Shown here one piece after another: positions 17,515 to 25,520 of a stretch of DNA of 47,708 nucleotides. The stretch covers positions 1-47,708 of the forward strand of contig KZ836122.1 in assembly GCA_003265685.1 (NCBI GenBank), written 5' to 3'. Each line of letters starts with the position of its first letter. Positions within the stretch are counted from its first letter, which is position 1. This stretch comes from Piscinibacter caeni (GTDB lineage: Bacteria; Pseudomonadota; Gammaproteobacteria; Burkholderiales; Burkholderiaceae_C). The notes beneath the pieces are model-generated. The model was not told the origin of the DNA and did no database searches. It worked only from the letters and a program-made list of their open reading frames with translations. Position numbers and translations under genes: made by a program.

Positions 17515-18569
17515 CGATCCATCTGTGCCTGCTCGGCCATGCCCCGAGCATTCACCTGCAGCGCTGGGCGACGGCGATGGTCGAACGCGGCTTCCGCGTC
17601 AGCGTGATCAGCGCCGAGCCGCAGGCCATCCCCGGTGTCGACCTGCACCTGCTGCCGCCGGCCGGCCCGCTCGGCTGGTTCGGCCGCGTGCCGGCGGTGC
17701 AGCGCCTGCTGGCGGCCCTCGCGCCCGACCTGGTGCACGGCCACTACCTCACCTCCTACGGCATGCTGGCCGCGGCCGGCCGGCGCGGGCCGCTGGTGCT
17801 GACGGCCTGGGGTTCGGACATCCTGGTCTCGCCGCGCGAGAGCCGGCTGGTGCGCGCGCTGACCGGCTGGATGCTGCGCCGTGCCGCGCTGGTCACGGCC
17901 GATTCGCGCGACGTGCTCGATGCGATCGCCGCCTACCGGCCGACCGCGCGCCTCGAGGAGATCTTCTGGGGCGCCGACACCGAGCGTTTCCGGCCCTCGC
18001 CGGCCGAACGCCAGCCGACCGGCTTCCACGTCGCCAGCCTGCGCGCCTGGGAGCCGAACTACCGCATCGAGGCGATCGTCGAGGCGCTGGCGCGGCTGCG
18101 TGCCGGCGGCGCGGCGACGCTGCACCTGTTCGGCACCGGCAGCGGCGCCGCGGCGCTGCGCGCGCAGGTGGCGCGGCTCGGGCTGGACGAGGCGGTGGTC
18201 TGGCACGGCCAGGTCGACGCGGTGCAGCTGCCGGCGCTGCTGGCAGCCTGCCAGGTGTCGGTGTCGGTGCCGGCGAGCGACGCCACCTCGGTGTCGCTGC
18301 TCGAGTCCATGGCCTGCGGCCTGCCGGTCGTGGTGTCGGACCTGGCGGCCAACCGGCAATGGGTGAACGACGCGGGCGGTCTCGTCGTCGACGGTGCCGA
18401 CCCCGCGGCCATCGCCGCCGCGCTGCAGGCACTGCGCGACGACCCGGCGCGCCGCGCCGCGATGGGGGCGCACAACCGCCGCGTCGTCGAGGCGCGCGCG
18501 TCGAGCCGCGTGCAGATGGACCGCATGGCGCAGCTCTACCGCGAGCTGCTGGAGCGCCGGCCGTCATGA
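17511..18569 (+). CDS. GT4-family glycosyltransferase
   Basis: 352 residues with GT-B architecture. The GTG start at 17511 overlaps the preceding stop (GTGA), giving an N-terminus VTIHLCLLGHAPSIHLQRW typical of the family. The second domain shows LRAWEPNYRIEAIVEAL, then LFGTGSGAAALRAQVARLG and the donor-binding region SVSVPASDATSVSLLESMACGLPVV, where LLESMACG corresponds to the conserved E-x7-E motif. That region is the clearest GT4 signature of the locus. It lies between a methyltransferase and another GT4 gene, with four-base overlaps on both sides. Donor and linkage cannot be read from sequence. Confidence 0.92.
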   Translation: MTIHLCLLGHAPSIHLQRWATAMVERGFRVSVISAEPQAIPGVDLHLLPPAGPLGWFGRVPAVQRLLAALAPDLVHGHYLTSYGMLAAAGRRGPLVLTAWGSDILVSPRESRLVRALTGWMLRRAALVTADSRDVLDAIAAYRPTARLEEIFWGADTERFRPSPAERQPTGFHVASLRAWEPNYRIEAIVEALARLRAGGAATLHLFGTGSGAAALRAQVARLGLDEAVVWHGQVDAVQLPALLAACQVSVSVPASDATSVSLLESMACGLPVVVSDLAANRQWVNDAGGLVVDGADPAAIAAALQALRDDPARRAAMGAHNRRVVEARASSRVQMDRMAQLYRELLERRPS

Positions 18570-19780
18570 GGCTGCTGCTGATCAACCACTACGCCGGCTC
18601 GCCGCGCCACGGCATGGAATACCGGCCGTACTACCTGGCGCGCGAGTGGGTGCGTGCCGGGCATGTGGTGCAGATCGTCGGCGCCACGTTTTCCCACGTG
18701 CGCAGCGTGCAGCCCGCCGCGGGCGACGAGATCATCGACGGCATCGCCTACCGCTGGCTGGCCACGCCGCGCTACCGCGGCAACGGCGTCGGCCGCGTGA
18801 TCAACATCGCGGTGTTCCTCGGCCGGCTCTGGCGGCAGGCCGGCCACTGGGCGCGCGGCTTCCGCCCGGACGTCGTGATCGCCTCCAGCACCTACCCGAT
18901 GGACATCTGGGTCGCGCGGCGCATCGCGCGGCTGGCCGGCGCACGGCTGGTGCACGAGATCCACGACCTGTGGCCGGCCTCGCCGATCGAGCTCTCCGGC
19001 ATGTCGCCCGCGCACCCGTTCATCCGCCTGTGCCAGAAGGCCGAGGACGATGCCTGCCGCGACGCCGACCGCGTGGTCTCGATGCTGCCCAAGGTGGCGG
19101 ACCACCTGGCGGCGCACGGGCTGAACCTGGCGAAGCTGCACATCGTGCCCAACGGCATCGTGCCGGAGGACTGGGCCGGCGAACCGGCGCCGCTCGCGCC
19201 GGCCCTGGCCGCGCACCTGGCCGCGCAGCGGGCGCAGGGCCGCACGATCGTCGGCTACGCCGGCTCGCACGGCGAGCCGAACGCGCTCGACGTGCTGCTC
19301 GACGCCGCCGCCGCGTTGAAGGACGAGCCCTTCGCCTTCGTGCTGGTGGGCAGCGGCCACGAGAAGGCGCGCCTGGCGCAGCGGGTGGCACACGAGCGCC
19401 TTGCCCACGTCGCGCTGTTCGAGCCGATCCCCAAGGCGCAGATCCCGGCGCTGCTGGCGGGCCTCGACATCGCCTACATCGGCTGGAAGCGCCAGCCGCT
19501 GTACCGCTTCGGCATCGCGCCGAACAAGCTGATGGACTACATGATGGCGCGCGCCCCGGTGCTGCATTCGGTGGCGGCCGGCAACGACCCGGTGGCCGAG
19601 GCCGGCTGCGGGCTGACCGTCGCGCCCGAGGACGCGGCCGCGGTGGCCGACGGCCTGCGCCGGCTTGCCGCGCTGCCGGCCGGGGCGCGCCGCACGATGG
19701 GCGAGCGCGGCCGCGCCTTCGTGCTCGCGCACCACAGCTACCCCGTGCTGGCCCGGAAGTTCATCGAGGCCGTGTCGTGA
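18566..19780 (+). CDS. GT4-family glycosyltransferase (WbuB-like)
   Basis: The 404-residue protein starts with [20 protein letters not shown], the start seen in WbuB-type N-acetyl-hexosamine or fucosamine transferases. It has the segments [18 protein letters not shown] and [11 protein letters not shown], and a C-terminal domain with [35 protein letters not shown] and YMMARAPV. The E-x7-E region is replaced by a PNKLMDYM stretch, which is usual for this subgroup. It would act at the cytoplasmic face of the membrane. It overlaps its neighbours by four bases on both sides. The similarity to amino-sugar transferases fits the amino-sugar synthesis genes in the same operon. Confidence 0.9.
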   Translation: MRLLLINHYAGSPRHGMEYRPYYLAREWVRAGHVVQIVGATFSHVRSVQPAAGDEIIDGIAYRWLATPRYRGNGVGRVINIAVFLGRLWRQAGHWARGFRPDVVIASSTYPMDIWVARRIARLAGARLVHEIHDLWPASPIELSGMSPAHPFIRLCQKAEDDACRDADRVVSMLPKVADHLAAHGLNLAKLHIVPNGIVPEDWAGEPAPLAPALAAHLAAQRAQGRTIVGYAGSHGEPNALDVLLDAAAALKDEPFAFVLVGSGHEKARLAQRVAHERLAHVALFEPIPKAQIPALLAGLDIAYIGWKRQPLYRFGIAPNKLMDYMMARAPVLHSVAAGNDPVAEAGCGLTVAPEDAAAVADGLRRLAALPAGARRTMGERGRAFVLAHHSYPVLARKFIEAVS

Positions 19781-20463
19781 ACGACGAGGCCCGGGCCGTC
19801 GCCGAACGCTACGCGCGCCGCAGCGACAGCGGCCGCTACAGCCTGCTGCGGCCCGAGGTGTGGCAGATGGTGCACGAGCGGCAGCGGGCGTTCGTCGCGC
19901 TCGCCGAGGCGGTGGGCCTGCCGGACTTCGCCACGCTGCGCCTCGTCGAGGTGGGCTGCGGCAGCGGCGCCAACCTGCTCGAACTGCTGCGCTTCGGCTT
20001 CCGCGCCGAGCACCTCACCGGCATCGAGCTGCTGCCGGAGCGCTTCGCCCAGGCGCGCGAGTGCCTGCCCGCGGCGCTCGTGCTGCACGCGGGCGATGCG
20101 ACGGCGGTCGATCTGCCCGCGGCATCGCAGGACATCGTGTTCGTCTCGACGGTCTTCTCCTCGCTGCTCGACGCTGCCTTCCAGCAGCGCCTGGCCGACA
20201 CGCTGTGGCGCTGGCTCAAGCCCGGCGGCGGCGTGCTCTGGTACGACTTCACCGTCGACAATCCGCGCAACCGGGACGTGCGCGGCGTGCCGCTCGCACG
20301 CCTGCGGCAGCTGTTCCCGCATGGCCGCCTCACGGCGCGCCGCGTCACGCTGGCGCCGCCGCTGGCGCGCGCCGTCGTGCGCCTGCACCCGGCGCTCTAC
20401 ACTGCCTTCAACACCGTGCCGGCGCTGCGCACGCACCTGCTGGCCTGGATCGCCAAGCCATGA
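19777..20463 (+). CDS. SAM-dependent methyltransferase, paralogue B
   Basis: 228 residues from a GTG that overlaps the preceding stop. Motif [13 protein letters not shown] (about 51-62), the acidic residue in GIELLPERF, motif [20 protein letters not shown] and [18 protein letters not shown] identify a class I methyltransferase. The N-terminus ([15 protein letters not shown]) is like that of the gene at 16831, and the whole proteins appear paralogous, perhaps modifying two different sugars of the repeat unit or two alternative sites. The end overlaps the aminotransferase start by four bases. An O-methyl sugar is the likely product, on context alone. Confidence 0.85.
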   Translation: MNDEARAVAERYARRSDSGRYSLLRPEVWQMVHERQRAFVALAEAVGLPDFATLRLVEVGCGSGANLLELLRFGFRAEHLTGIELLPERFAQARECLPAALVLHAGDATAVDLPAASQDIVFVSTVFSSLLDAAFQQRLADTLWRWLKPGGGVLWYDFTVDNPRNRDVRGVPLARLRQLFPHGRLTARRVTLAPPLARAVVRLHPALYTAFNTVPALRTHLLAWIAKP

Positions 20464-21662
20464 CCGAACCCTTCCTCCCCTTTGCGCTGCCGGAGATCGG
20501 CGAAGAAGAGATCGCCGAGGTGGTCGACACCCTGCGCTCCGGCTGGGTCACCACCGGGCCGAAGACACGCCGCTTCGAGGAGGACTTCGCCGCCTTCCTC
20601 GGTGCGCCCGGGCTGCACGCGATGGCGGTCAACTCCGCCACCGCCGGGCTGCACCTGGCTCTCGAGGCGCTCGGCATCGGCCCGGGCGACGAGGTGATCA
20701 CCACCACCCACACCTTCACCGCCACCGCCGAGGTGGTGCGTTACCTGGGCGCGGACGTGGTGCTGGTCGACATCGACCCGGCCACGCTGTGCATCGACGT
20801 GGCGGCGGTCGAGCGCGCGATCGGGCCGCGCACGAAGGCGGTGATCCCGGTGCACTACGCCGGCCGGGCCGCCGACATGACGGCGCTGCTCGCGCTGGCC
20901 CGCACGCGCGGGCTGAAGGTGGTGGAGGACGCGGCGCATGCGCTGCCCACCACGCACCGCGGCGCACTGGTCGGCACGCTGGACTCGGACGCGACCGTGT
21001 TCAGCTTCTACGCCAACAAGACCATCACCACCGGCGAGGGCGGCATGGTGGTCACGCGTGACGAGGCGCTGGCCCGGCGCATCAAGGTGATGCGGCTGCA
21101 CGGCATCAGCCGCGACGCCTTCGACCGCTTCACCGCCAAGGTGCCGAGCTGGTACTACGAGATCGTCGCGCCGGGCTTCAAGTACAACCTGACCGACATC
21201 GCCTCGGCGCTCGGGCTGCACCAGCTCAAGCGGGCGCGCGCCTTCCAGCAGCGCCGCGCCGCGCTGGCCGCGGCCTACGACGCGGCGCTGGCCGGGCTGC
21301 CGCTGCTGCTGCCGCCGCCGCCGGAGGCGGGCGACACGCATGCCTGGCACCTGTACGTGGTGCGCCTGGCCGACGGCGCGCGCCTCACCCGCGACGCCTT
21401 CATCGAGGCGCTCTACGCCGCCGGCATCGGCTGCAGCGTGCACTACATCCCGCTGCACCTGCAGCCCTACTGGCGCGATCGCTACGGCCTGCGCCCGGAC
21501 CAGTTCCCGCACAGCCAGCACGCGTACGAACGCATGCTCAGCCTGCCGCTGCACACCCGCATGAGCGAGGCCGACGTGCAGCGCGTGGCGCGGGTCGCCC
21601 GCGCGGCACTGCTGCCCGGTGCGGGTACCGTGAACACGAAGGGGTCTCCGGTCGATGCGTGA
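20460..21662 (+). CDS. DegT-family sugar aminotransferase (ArnB/PseC-like)
   Basis: A 400-residue PLP aminotransferase. The N-terminus ([31 protein letters not shown]) closely follows the ArnB/PseC pattern. PLP-binding Lys187 is in [16 protein letters not shown], Asp157 in VEDAAHALP, and HYAGRAADM is typical. Such enzymes use glutamate to aminate a 4-keto nucleotide sugar. The substrate could come from the dehydratases at 25517 or 45086, giving UDP-4-amino-4,6-dideoxy sugars. It is the last gene of the overlapping plus-strand operon that starts at wlbA. The C-terminus is followed by lower-GC sequence, marking the edge of an apparent insertion. Confidence 0.92.
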   Translation: MTEPFLPFALPEIGEEEIAEVVDTLRSGWVTTGPKTRRFEEDFAAFLGAPGLHAMAVNSATAGLHLALEALGIGPGDEVITTTHTFTATAEVVRYLGADVVLVDIDPATLCIDVAAVERAIGPRTKAVIPVHYAGRAADMTALLALARTRGLKVVEDAAHALPTTHRGALVGTLDSDATVFSFYANKTITTGEGGMVVTRDEALARRIKVMRLHGISRDAFDRFTAKVPSWYYEIVAPGFKYNLTDIASALGLHQLKRARAFQQRRAALAAAYDAALAGLPLLLPPPPEAGDTHAWHLYVVRLADGARLTRDAFIEALYAAGIGCSVHYIPLHLQPYWRDRYGLRPDQFPHSQHAYERMLSLPLHTRMSEADVQRVARVARAALLPGAGTVNTKGSPVDA

Positions 21663-21872
21663 ATCGCAATCAGCCTTGCACGAGCACCGCCTCAGCGCGC
21701 GAGCGGCTGCCTCGATTCCGACGATCGCCGATGCGATGATCCGGACTGGCGCATATGGGGTGCCGGTGCTCAGTATCCGCCCGACGCACCTGCCCGCTAC
21801 CGACCAACAGGCACAGAACAGTGTGCACCCTGGCGGAGGGCTGTCGCGAATTCATGGCTTCGAGGAGTATTG
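21663..21872. other. 210-base gap at the left edge of a lower-GC insert
   Basis: The sequence becomes clearly less GC-rich than the operon before it. A plus-strand open frame crosses it but has no recognisable domain or good start. I see no repeat, tRNA or convincing sigma-70 promoter, although the GSCFA gene downstream must be transcribed either from here or by read-through. Only the Shine-Dalgarno sequence at 21862-21867 is clear. Confidence 0.5.
21862..21867 (+). promoter_or_regulatory. Ribosome binding site of the GSCFA gene
   Basis: GAGGAG lies five bases before the ATG at 21873 and supports that start over the TTG one codon earlier. Confidence 0.7.
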
Positions 21873-22925
21873 ATGCACCCCTACAAACACTTGCCCGCCA
21901 AGCAGTTCTGGGCCCCTGCCGTCGCACAGCGGAGCATGTTCGACATCGACGAACTGTGGGACCCCAAGTTTCGCATTCGTCGAGCGACGAAGGTGGCGAC
22001 CTTTGGATCTTGCTTTGCTCAGCACATCGGCAGGGCATTGCGGGCCCGAGGCTACACATGGTTCCTGACCGAACCCGCGCCTGCCGGCCTGTTGGATGCC
22101 ACTGCCAAGAGGTTCAACTACGGCATATTCACGGCAAGAACGGGGAACATCTACACTGTTTCATTGCTCAAGCAATGGGTTCAGTGGGCGCTGGGACAGG
22201 CTGAACCACCAGACGAGGCCTGGGAGCAGGGTGGCCGATTCTATGATCCGTTCCGACCCAATATCGAGCCGGACGGGTTTGCGTCCAAGGCGGAGATGGT
22301 CGCTTCACGCAAGCTGGCCATTGAATGTTTTTACCGCTGTCTGGCCGAATCGGAGATCTTCGTCTTCACCCTCGGCCTGACGGAAAGCTGGTTTCATTCC
22401 CACGCGGGCTATGAGTATCCAATGTGTCCGGGCACGGTGGCTGGCAGTTTCAAGGCGGAACAGCACCGATTCGTCAATCAGGACTACAACTTCATCCGCA
22501 AGACTCTGGCCGAAGCCCTGCGCAGCATCCGGTCGGTCAATCAGAAGCTGAGATTCGTTCTCACGGTGTCGCCCGTGCCGTTGACGGCAACCATGTCGGG
22601 GAACCATGTGCTAGTTGCCACCATGGAATCAAAATCCATACTGCGAGCTGTCGCTGGATCGCTCGCGCGGGACTTGCCATTTGTCGACTACTTCCCGTCC
22701 TACGAAATCATCAACGCTGCGCCGTTCCGGGCATCGTTCTTTGAGCCGAACCTTCGAAGCGTTCACTCGGTCGGTGTTGCGCATGTCATGAACAACTTCT
22801 TCGGATCTCTCACCAGGAAGTTTGGAATCGAGCGGGCAACGCCAGGGGTTCGAGCGCCCGAACCCGACAATGACGTTGCCTGCGAGGAGGAGTTGCTCGG
22901 TGCGTTTGCAGGTGGTTCAAGATGA
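21873..22925 (+). CDS. GSCFA-domain protein (SGNH-like, polysaccharide-associated)
   Basis: The 350-residue protein contains the name-giving motif GSCFA at residues 45-49 (VATFGSCFAQHIGRAL), followed by RFNYGIFTARTGNIYTV and VFTLGLTESW, all hallmarks of the GSCFA family. This family is related to SGNH hydrolases, with Ser46 as candidate nucleophile, and often occurs in polysaccharide gene clusters; its reaction is not firmly known, but esterase or acyl transfer on glycans is likely. No signal peptide is seen. Base composition is visibly lower in GC and codon use more mixed than in the neighbours, suggesting transfer. The stop overlaps the next gene by four bases. Confidence 0.88.
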   Translation: MHPYKHLPAKQFWAPAVAQRSMFDIDELWDPKFRIRRATKVATFGSCFAQHIGRALRARGYTWFLTEPAPAGLLDATAKRFNYGIFTARTGNIYTVSLLKQWVQWALGQAEPPDEAWEQGGRFYDPFRPNIEPDGFASKAEMVASRKLAIECFYRCLAESEIFVFTLGLTESWFHSHAGYEYPMCPGTVAGSFKAEQHRFVNQDYNFIRKTLAEALRSIRSVNQKLRFVLTVSPVPLTATMSGNHVLVATMESKSILRAVAGSLARDLPFVDYFPSYEIINAAPFRASFFEPNLRSVHSVGVAHVMNNFFGSLTRKFGIERATPGVRAPEPDNDVACEEELLGAFAGGSR

Positions 22926-23644
22926 GAATCTGTGCCATAGGCAACTCCTTTGTCGGGGCGATCAAGAACGGATGGGACATTGTTCGCCCCAGATACCCGT
23001 CGGTCGACCTGGTCTTCTTTGCTTCGCCCAAGGACAGAATTGCTGCGATCGAACTTAAAGACGGGGCGCTGGTCCCCGCCAATGACTCGCTTCGGTCGGA
23101 CCTCGTGTTCACGTCCGGAGGACGACAGTCCATCGTGATCCGCGACTACGACGCGTTTCTCCTGTACGGTCTGCAATTTCACTTCCGCGGCCTTCGGTTG
23201 CCGCATGGACTGTCGTCGGCCGTGATCAACGCCGTCCTTCACGATCGCTACGTTCGTTCGATCAACTACCGAATCGCAGCGACCATCCGCGGACAGACTG
23301 CGGCTCCCATCGTCGCTGCGCCTGTCCCTCTTCGTGCGGAACCGATGAACGTCGATTCGGGTTCGCTCACCTACTCGGAGGTCATCGGGCTGATGAATGC
23401 CCAGTTTCGGGAGCAAGGGATCACATTTGTTGGTCAGCCGGCTGAGACCATCACGAACGATTGGCAGACCAAGCATGAGTTCACGAAGGGTTCGTTCCGG
23501 CTCGGCGTCGATGAAAAGTCGGCTCGCGAGCAGCACATACAGAACGATTTCGGACACATGAATCCGGACTTCGGAACGGCCTCCATCCCGGGACTGCTCG
23601 CTTCGTTGGGAGTCGCTTGCGAGAACGCGCCCATTGATCTCTAG
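22922..23644 (+). CDS. Putative SGNH-type hydrolase, GSCFA partner
   Basis: I do not recognise a named family for this 240-residue protein. It begins MRICAIGNSF, where GNS (7-9) resembles block I of SGNH hydrolases, and near the C-terminus has DFGH (209-212), matching the D-x-x-H of block V, in the context HMNPDFG. So a compact serine-esterase-like enzyme is a fair guess. Blocks II and III (Gly and Asn of the oxyanion hole) are not evident. It is translationally coupled to the GSCFA gene (ATGA overlap) and shares its lower GC content, so both probably moved together and act together, for example in O-acyl modification of the capsule. The stop lies inside an 11-base tandem duplication. Confidence 0.6.
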   Translation: MRICAIGNSFVGAIKNGWDIVRPRYPSVDLVFFASPKDRIAAIELKDGALVPANDSLRSDLVFTSGGRQSIVIRDYDAFLLYGLQFHFRGLRLPHGLSSAVINAVLHDRYVRSINYRIAATIRGQTAAPIVAAPVPLRAEPMNVDSGSLTYSEVIGLMNAQFREQGITFVGQPAETITNDWQTKHEFTKGSFRLGVDEKSAREQHIQNDFGHMNPDFGTASIPGLLASLGVACENAPIDL

Positions 23645-23656
23645 ATGATCTCTAGA
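23635..23656 (+). repeat. Perfect 11-base tandem repeat at the insert's right edge
   Basis: TGATCTCTAGA occurs twice back to back (23635-23645 and 23646-23656). The first copy supplies the stop codon of the SGNH-like gene. It lies at the point where GC content begins to rise again. It may be a replication slip or a scar of recombination. Confidence 0.85.
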
Positions 23657-23726
23657 CTTTGCAGGGCAGCCTTGTCGTCGCTCCTCGTGTCGGCGTCGTC
23701 GACAGATCTTCGCTCCGGGATGTGGT

Positions 23727-23752
23727 GACCGCACGACCGCCCGCGTGCGGTC
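23727..23752. terminator. Hairpin in the gap before kpsF
   Basis: GACCGCACG (23727-23735) and CGTGCGGTC (23744-23752) form a perfect nine-pair stem with an eight-base loop. It lies 83 bases after the last gene of the insert and 158 bases before kpsF. There is no T-run after it, so it is not a classical intrinsic terminator; it may stop or pause transcription weakly, or bind a regulator. The remainder of the 23645-23910 gap shows a TAGAAT hexamer at 23878-23883 as a possible -10 box without a good -35. Confidence 0.4.
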
Positions 23753-23910
23753 GAAGGGGCCATGGCCCGTCGCGCAGGTGCGGAGCCGGCGTGGCTGGGG
23801 TGCGCACCTCGCCCACGTCCACTCGGTTCATTGCGGCAGCTGCTCATCCGGCGTGCGACGCGAGGACTCTGGCGACCTAGAATCCCCGATCGTCCTGCTC
23901 AGCCAAAGAG

Positions 23911-24915
23911 ATGTCGATTGCCCCCGCACCGAGCACCGCCGCGCCCGACGCTGCGCAGCTGCTCGCGCTCGCGCACCGTACCCTCGACATCGAGGCGGCC
24001 GCGCTGCAGGGCCTGAAGGCACGCGTCGGTACGTCCTTCGTCGCCGCGGTGCGCGCCATCCTGGCCTGCCGCGGCCGGGTGGTCGTGATGGGCATGGGCA
24101 AGAGCGGCCATGTCGGCCGCAAGATCGCCGCGACGCTCGCCTCCACCGGCACGCCAGCCCTCTTCGTTCACCCGGCCGAGGCGAGCCACGGCGACCTCGG
24201 CATGGTCACTGCCGGCGACGTGGTGCTGGCCATCTCCAACTCCGGCGAGAGCGACGAGCTGGCCGCCATCCTGCCGGCGATCAAGCGCCTGCTGGTCACG
24301 CTGATCGCGATGACCGGCCGGCCCGAGAGCACGCTGGCACGACATGCCGACCTGGTGCTCTCGTGCGCGGTCGACCAGGAGGCCTGCCCGCTGAACCTCG
24401 CGCCCACCGCCAGCACCACCGCGCAGATGGCGCTCGGCGATGCGCTCGCGGTGGCGCTGCTCGACGCGCGCGGCTTCCGCGAGGAGGACTTCGCGCGCTC
24501 GCACCCCGGCGGCGCGCTCGGCCGCAAGCTGCTGACCCATGTGCACGACGTGATGCGCTTGGGCGACGCGGTGCCCGCGGTGGCGCCCGAGACCGGCCTC
24601 GTCGACACGATGCGCGAGATGACGCGCAAGGGCCTGGGCGCGACCGCGATCGTCGATGGACAGCGCCGCGTGCTGGGCATCTTCACCGACGGCGACCTGC
24701 GCCGCCTGATCGAGGCCGGGCGCGACCTGCGCGAGCTGCGCGCCGGCGACGTGCTGCACCCCACGCCCCGGACCGTTCGCGCCGACGCCCTCGCCGTCGA
24801 GGCGGCCGACCTGATGGAGCTGCACCGCATCACCAGCGTGCTGGTGGTCGACGCCGAGGGGCACCTGGTCGGCGCGCTGAACTCGAACGACCTGATGCGC
24901 GCGAAGGTCATCTGA
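23911..24915 (+). CDS. kpsF: Arabinose-5-phosphate isomerase (KpsF/KdsD)
   Basis: A 334-residue enzyme that converts ribulose 5-phosphate to arabinose 5-phosphate, the first step to CMP-Kdo. The SIS domain shows VVMGMGKSGHVGRKIA (58-73), HPAEASHGDLGM with His93, and SNSGESDEL (109-117). Two CBS domains follow from about residue 205 to the end, with IFTDGDLRRL in the first and VVDAEGHLVGALNSNDLMRAK closing the second. Length and layout match KdsD/KpsF exactly. Its place ahead of kpsS points to the capsule-dedicated copy KpsF, which supplies Kdo for the poly-Kdo linker, although a housekeeping KdsD role is possible. The weak AAAGAG directly abuts the ATG; upstream lies the 266-base gap after the low-GC insert. 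Confidence 0.95.
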   Translation: MSIAPAPSTAAPDAAQLLALAHRTLDIEAAALQGLKARVGTSFVAAVRAILACRGRVVVMGMGKSGHVGRKIAATLASTGTPALFVHPAEASHGDLGMVTAGDVVLAISNSGESDELAAILPAIKRLLVTLIAMTGRPESTLARHADLVLSCAVDQEACPLNLAPTASTTAQMALGDALAVALLDARGFREEDFARSHPGGALGRKLLTHVHDVMRLGDAVPAVAPETGLVDTMREMTRKGLGATAIVDGQRRVLGIFTDGDLRRLIEAGRDLRELRAGDVLHPTPRTVRADALAVEAADLMELHRITSVLVVDAEGHLVGALNSNDLMRAKVI

Positions 24916-24923
24916 TCCTTCGC

Positions 24924-25520
24924 ATGGCCAAGCGGGTGTTCGACGTGCTGGTCGCCGGCTTCGGACTGCTGCTGCTGGCGCCGCTGTTGCTGCTGATCGC
25001 GCTGGTCGTCAAGCTCGATTCGCCCGGCCCGGTGTTCTTCCGGCAGGAGCGCGTGGGCCGCGCCGGGCGGACCTTCCGCATCCACAAGTTCCGCACCATG
25101 CGCGACGGCGCGCCGGGCACACCGATCACCATCGGCGACGATCCGCGCATCACGCGCGCAGGCCGCTGGCTGCGTGCGAGCAAGTTCGACGAACTGCCGC
25201 AGCTGATCGACGTGCTGGTGGGCGACATGAGCCTGGTCGGCCCGCGTCCCGAGCTGCCGCGCTACGTGGCGCTGTACCCGCCGGCGCTGCGCGACAAGGT
25301 GCTGTCGGTGCGCCCGGGCATCACCGACCCGGCCTCGCTCGCCTACCGCGACGAGAGCGCGCAGCTGGCGCGAGCCGCCGACCCCGAGCACGAGTACGTG
25401 CACGTCGTGCTGCCGCGCAAGCTGGCGCTGGCGGCTGACTACGTCGAGCGGGCCTCGCTGGCCGGCGACCTGGGGGTCATCTGGCGCACCCTGTGCGCCG
25501 TGTGGGGGCGCGGGTCATGA
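24924..25520 (+). CDS. Initiating sugar-phosphate transferase (PglC/WcaJ-type)
   Basis: A 198-residue bacterial sugar transferase. One N-terminal hydrophobic hairpin (about 8-32) is followed by the conserved PGPVFFRQERVGRAG and RIHKFRTM, and by the catalytic and phosphate-binding part with KFDELPQLIDVLVGDMSLVG and PRPELPRY. Such monotopic enzymes move a sugar phosphate from a UDP-sugar to undecaprenyl phosphate, starting a repeat unit. The short form, without the N-terminal four-helix domain of WcaJ/WbaP, is like PglC, which uses UDP-bacillosamine-type substrates. It is followed by the membrane dehydratase with a four-base overlap, a pairing common for QuiNAc/FucNAc-type initiation. The presence of this gene suggests a lipid-linked repeat unit that the Wzx-like protein could flip. 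Confidence 0.93.
   Translation: MAKRVFDVLVAGFGLLLLAPLLLLIALVVKLDSPGPVFFRQERVGRAGRTFRIHKFRTMRDGAPGTPITIGDDPRITRAGRWLRASKFDELPQLIDVLVGDMSLVGPRPELPRYVALYPPALRDKVLSVRPGITDPASLAYRDESAQLARAADPEHEYVHVVLPRKLALAADYVERASLAGDLGVIWRTLCAVWGRGS

Noticed and set aside
21663-23910. Insertion sequence or integrative element at the lower-GC insert
   Set aside because: No transposase, integrase, terminal inverted repeats or tRNA were seen; only composition and a short tandem repeat suggest transfer.
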